Positions 6,011-7,220 of a stretch of 7,220 nt of DNA are shown in pieces. Each line of letters opens with the position of its first letter. Position 1 is the stretch's first letter. The notes under the pieces are model-generated. The model did not search any database. It saw only the letters and a list, made by a program, of their open reading frames with translations, and was not told where the DNA came from. The position numbers and the translations under genes were made by a program. Source of the DNA: RGIG5327 sp045612485 (GTDB lineage Bacteria; Verrucomicrobiota; Lentisphaeria; Victivallales; UBA1829); NCBI GenBank assembly GCA_045612485.1, contig JAZKZE010000088.1:1-7220 (forward strand). The letters are read 5' to 3'.

Positions 6011-6211
6011 TTACGTTATAAAAAAAGGTAAAAATGATTGCTGCAATAATATTTGTTTATCGTGTTTTTCGCTGTATTTTTCTTGCTGTTGCAATATTGC
6101 TTCTTTATGTAGCCGCTCCTGTCCTCTGGCCTGTTTACGCAGGTATTGCCGTATTACGCCCAGGCGTGATAACAAAATTTCTTGAAACAAAACTCTGGTA
6201 GTTTCCGGCAT
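6011..6211 (-). CDS. 66-residue phage protein of unknown function
   Basis: A small, highly charged, probably soluble protein rich in Q, K, R and E with a helical central part (LRKQARGQERLHKEAILQQQ, residues 24-43) and a hydrophobic tail, SFLPFFIT. The start at 6211 is set by GGAGG (6217-6221) with a 5-base spacer, the strongest ribosome-binding site in the region; an ATG at 6223 overlaps that site and is disfavoured. It sits between the tail-completion-like gene and the tape-measure-like leader, where tail assembly chaperones are found in siphophages, but it is much shorter than those and no similarity is evident. The last codons contain a T TTT TTT heptamer; a -1 shift there would add only seven residues. 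The stretch is visibly more A+T-rich than the structural genes to its right. Confidence 0.55.
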   Translation of the reverse strand: MPETTRVLFQEILLSRLGVIRQYLRKQARGQERLHKEAILQQQEKYSEKHDKQILLQQSFLPFFIT

Positions 6212-6216
6212 ATTTA

Positions 6217-6221
6217 CCTCC
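6217..6221 (-). promoter_or_regulatory. Strong ribosome-binding site of the 66-residue ORF
   Basis: GGAGG with a 5-base spacer to ATG at 6211. It excludes the upstream in-frame ATG at 6223 and supports this short frame being translated. Confidence 0.7.
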
Positions 6222-6233
6222 ATCTTTCAATAG

Positions 6234-6243
6234 AAACCGGTTT
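6234..6243. repeat. Perfect 10-base palindrome in the phage intergenic gap
   Basis: AAACCGGTTT is exactly self-complementary and lies in the 76-base gap between the tail-completion-like gene and the 66-residue ORF, about 13 bases upstream of the latter's ribosome-binding site. No clear -35/-10 pair surrounds it. It could be an operator half-site or chance. Confidence 0.25.
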
Positions 6244-6287
6244 GTTGCCTTTTTTTGCCTGGAATAAGGAAAGCAAATGTAAAAAAA

Positions 6288-7019
6288 TTACTTCCCCGCT
6301 CTGCTCGCGACGGCTTTGCGGATCATCGCTTTAAGCTGGTTGGATGCCTTGCCCAGACCGTAGGCTATGGCGGAAGGGGCAGCGGACGCCGCTCCGGGAA
6401 TATTTACGGAATTGATGACGGATACTGTCACACTGGAATCCGTCTTTTTTTGTGTCGCATCAGAAACGGCGGAAACAAGGGAAGCAACCTTCTGGCCGTA
6501 TTGTTCATCCACCTTGCCTCCCAGTTTCCGGGATGCTCCCCACCAGCCGGCACGCAGAAGCCCGTGTGTGGTGATCTTTGCCGCTTCTTTCGCGGCGGAA
6601 AGATTATCAAAAATTTTCCGGATAAAAGATCTTCTTCCGGCTACTTTCGCCATGACAACATATTCTACAAGCAATTTTCCCGCCTTGCCGGAACGATTCA
6701 GCTTCATGCCGGTTTTATTCAGGTATTTTTTTGCCTTTTCCCCGGCAAAATAGATTTTTCGTCCGCCGTTATCCACATACACAGCCGCACGGATACTGCA
6801 GTTGAACATATCCCGCTTCTGGATCACGTTCCCTTTTTCGTCCCGCGTTACGGAATAGCGGGAAATGCGCTTGCCGGGGTTCGGCGGGGAGTGTCTTGCG
6901 GCGGAGCGGGCAAAGAGTTCAGCGGCTGTTTTTCCCGCCTTTTCGGTATCCTGCTGGACTTCCTTCTGATACTTCAGAAGATACTTCCGGAATCTGGCAG
7001 CTTCAATGGAAATTTTCAC
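6288..7019 (-). CDS. Phage tail-completion-like protein (HK97 gp10-like)
   Basis: A 243-residue basic protein. Residues 2-42 form a long helix beginning ISIEAARFRKYLLKYQ and containing AGKTAAELFARSAARHSPP (28-46). This matches the usual opening of HK97 gp10-type tail completion/minor structural proteins: a helix with AA..F...A followed by a loop ending in proline. The middle (about 70-170) includes THGLLRAGWWGASRKLGG (151-168), and the C-terminal third is alanine- and serine-rich with a short basic helix. The protein is longer than the 110-150 residues common for the family, so it may carry an extra domain. The start is GTG at 7019, with GGGGGTGA (7024-7031) upstream and only 4 bases between it and the stop of the preceding gene; an ATG at 7082 would overlap that gene by almost 60 bases and adds a proline/serine-rich stretch without family character. 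Family assignment is from pattern only. Confidence 0.6.
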   Translation of the reverse strand: MKISIEAARFRKYLLKYQKEVQQDTEKAGKTAAELFARSAARHSPPNPGKRISRYSVTRDEKGNVIQKRDMFNCSIRAAVYVDNGGRKIYFAGEKAKKYLNKTGMKLNRSGKAGKLLVEYVVMAKVAGRRSFIRKIFDNLSAAKEAAKITTHGLLRAGWWGASRKLGGKVDEQYGQKVASLVSAVSDATQKKTDSSVTVSVINSVNIPGAASAAPSAIAYGLGKASNQLKAMIRKAVASRAGK

Positions 7020-7023
7020 GGGG

Positions 7024-7220
7024 TCACCCCCGCAGGTCAACGGTAACGGAGATCCCCGGCTCCTGCCGGATCCCCATGACATAAAGTTTTCTATCCTTCA
7101 CGGTGAAGGAATCCCCTTTGCGGGGAAGGATGCCGGGAGGGAAGTCCCCCTCGGCAAAGAGTATGGAAAGAGTATAATCTTCAATGCCCCCGCAAGTAAG
7201 AAGCAGAATTTCATTTCTTA
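7024..7220 (-). CDS. Head-tail joining-like phage protein, C-terminal part
   Basis: An open frame enters from the right edge and ends with TGA at 7024-7026, giving the last 64 residues of a protein whose start lies outside the window. The segment is beta-rich: NEILLLTCGG, then FPPGILPRKGDSFTVKD (26-42), KLYVMGIRQEPG (44-55) and ISVTVDLRG at the end. The pattern G-D-x-F/V-T plus K-x-Y-x-V and a terminal strand is usual for head-tail adaptor/stopper proteins (SPP1 gp16 or lambda FII style). This gene commonly lies just upstream of the gp10-like gene, as it does here with a 4-base gap. The identity rests on pattern and order, not on a family search. Confidence 0.5.
   Translation of the reverse strand, partial: RNEILLLTCGGIEDYTLSILFAEGDFPPGILPRKGDSFTVKDRKLYVMGIRQEPGISVTVDLRG

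Noticed and set aside
6255..7046. A 263-codon open frame on the plus strand opposite the tail-completion-like gene
   Set aside because: Its protein is rich in cysteine, glycine and phenylalanine with no recognisable pattern and no good ribosome-binding site, while the minus-strand frame has phage-like helices, a good site and a 4-base junction with the upstream gene. It is a by-product of codon use on the other strand.
7020..7082. 21-codon extension of the tail-completion-like gene from the ATG at 7082
   Set aside because: It would overlap the upstream phage gene almost completely and encodes a proline/serine-rich stretch that does not match the helical start of the family; GTG at 7019 has a good ribosome-binding site.

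Overview
The window looks like a Gram-negative bacterial chromosome of moderate G+C, carrying a four-gene minus-strand operon, a plus-strand tRNA gene, and one end of a degenerate prophage or phage-derived element. The Gram-negative inference rests on a lipoprotein signal peptide with a +2 residue that fits outer-membrane sorting and on the style of glycosyltransferase. No single gene fixes the taxon. A polysaccharide-degrading member of the PVC group (for example Lentisphaerota) is a guess that fits the odd glycoside-hydrolase-like protein, but it is not established here.

Left region (1-5079), all on the minus strand and read from right to left: a promoter (TTGATT-N16-TATATT); an M20 family metal-dependent amidohydrolase (start best placed at 5009); a roughly 650-residue TIM-barrel protein resembling a glycoside hydrolase with a GH42-like layout; a family 2 glycosyltransferase of the dolichol-phosphate-mannose-synthase type; and a ten-helix EamA/DMT transporter. 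The first three genes are coupled by a 4-base overlap and a 5-base gap. The transporter has its own copy of the same promoter in a 74-base gap. Amide hydrolysis, glycan handling, glycosyl transfer and export/import of a small metabolite suggest a carbohydrate or acyl-conjugate pathway, but the substrate cannot be read from the sequence.

Middle region (5080-5468): a divergent intergenic stretch, then a tRNA with anticodon CAU that resembles tRNA-Ile2 (the lysidine type) more than elongator Met. After it come an imperfect hairpin, a tandem 11-base repeat and a strong bidirectional Rho-independent terminator. The tRNA 3' end is the natural candidate for a phage attachment site.

Right region (5469-7220), all on the minus strand: the end of a head-tail joining-like protein, an HK97-gp10-like tail completion protein, a 66-residue protein of unknown function, a 46-codon piece that looks like the N-terminus of a tape measure protein, and, fused in frame to it, a small lipoprotein gene with its own ribosome-binding site. 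The tail tube, the body of the tape measure and the baseplate/fibre genes that normally follow are absent between here and the tRNA. The element has therefore either lost its tail module or is an unusual compact one. The tape-measure-leader/lipoprotein junction is the most unusual object in the window.
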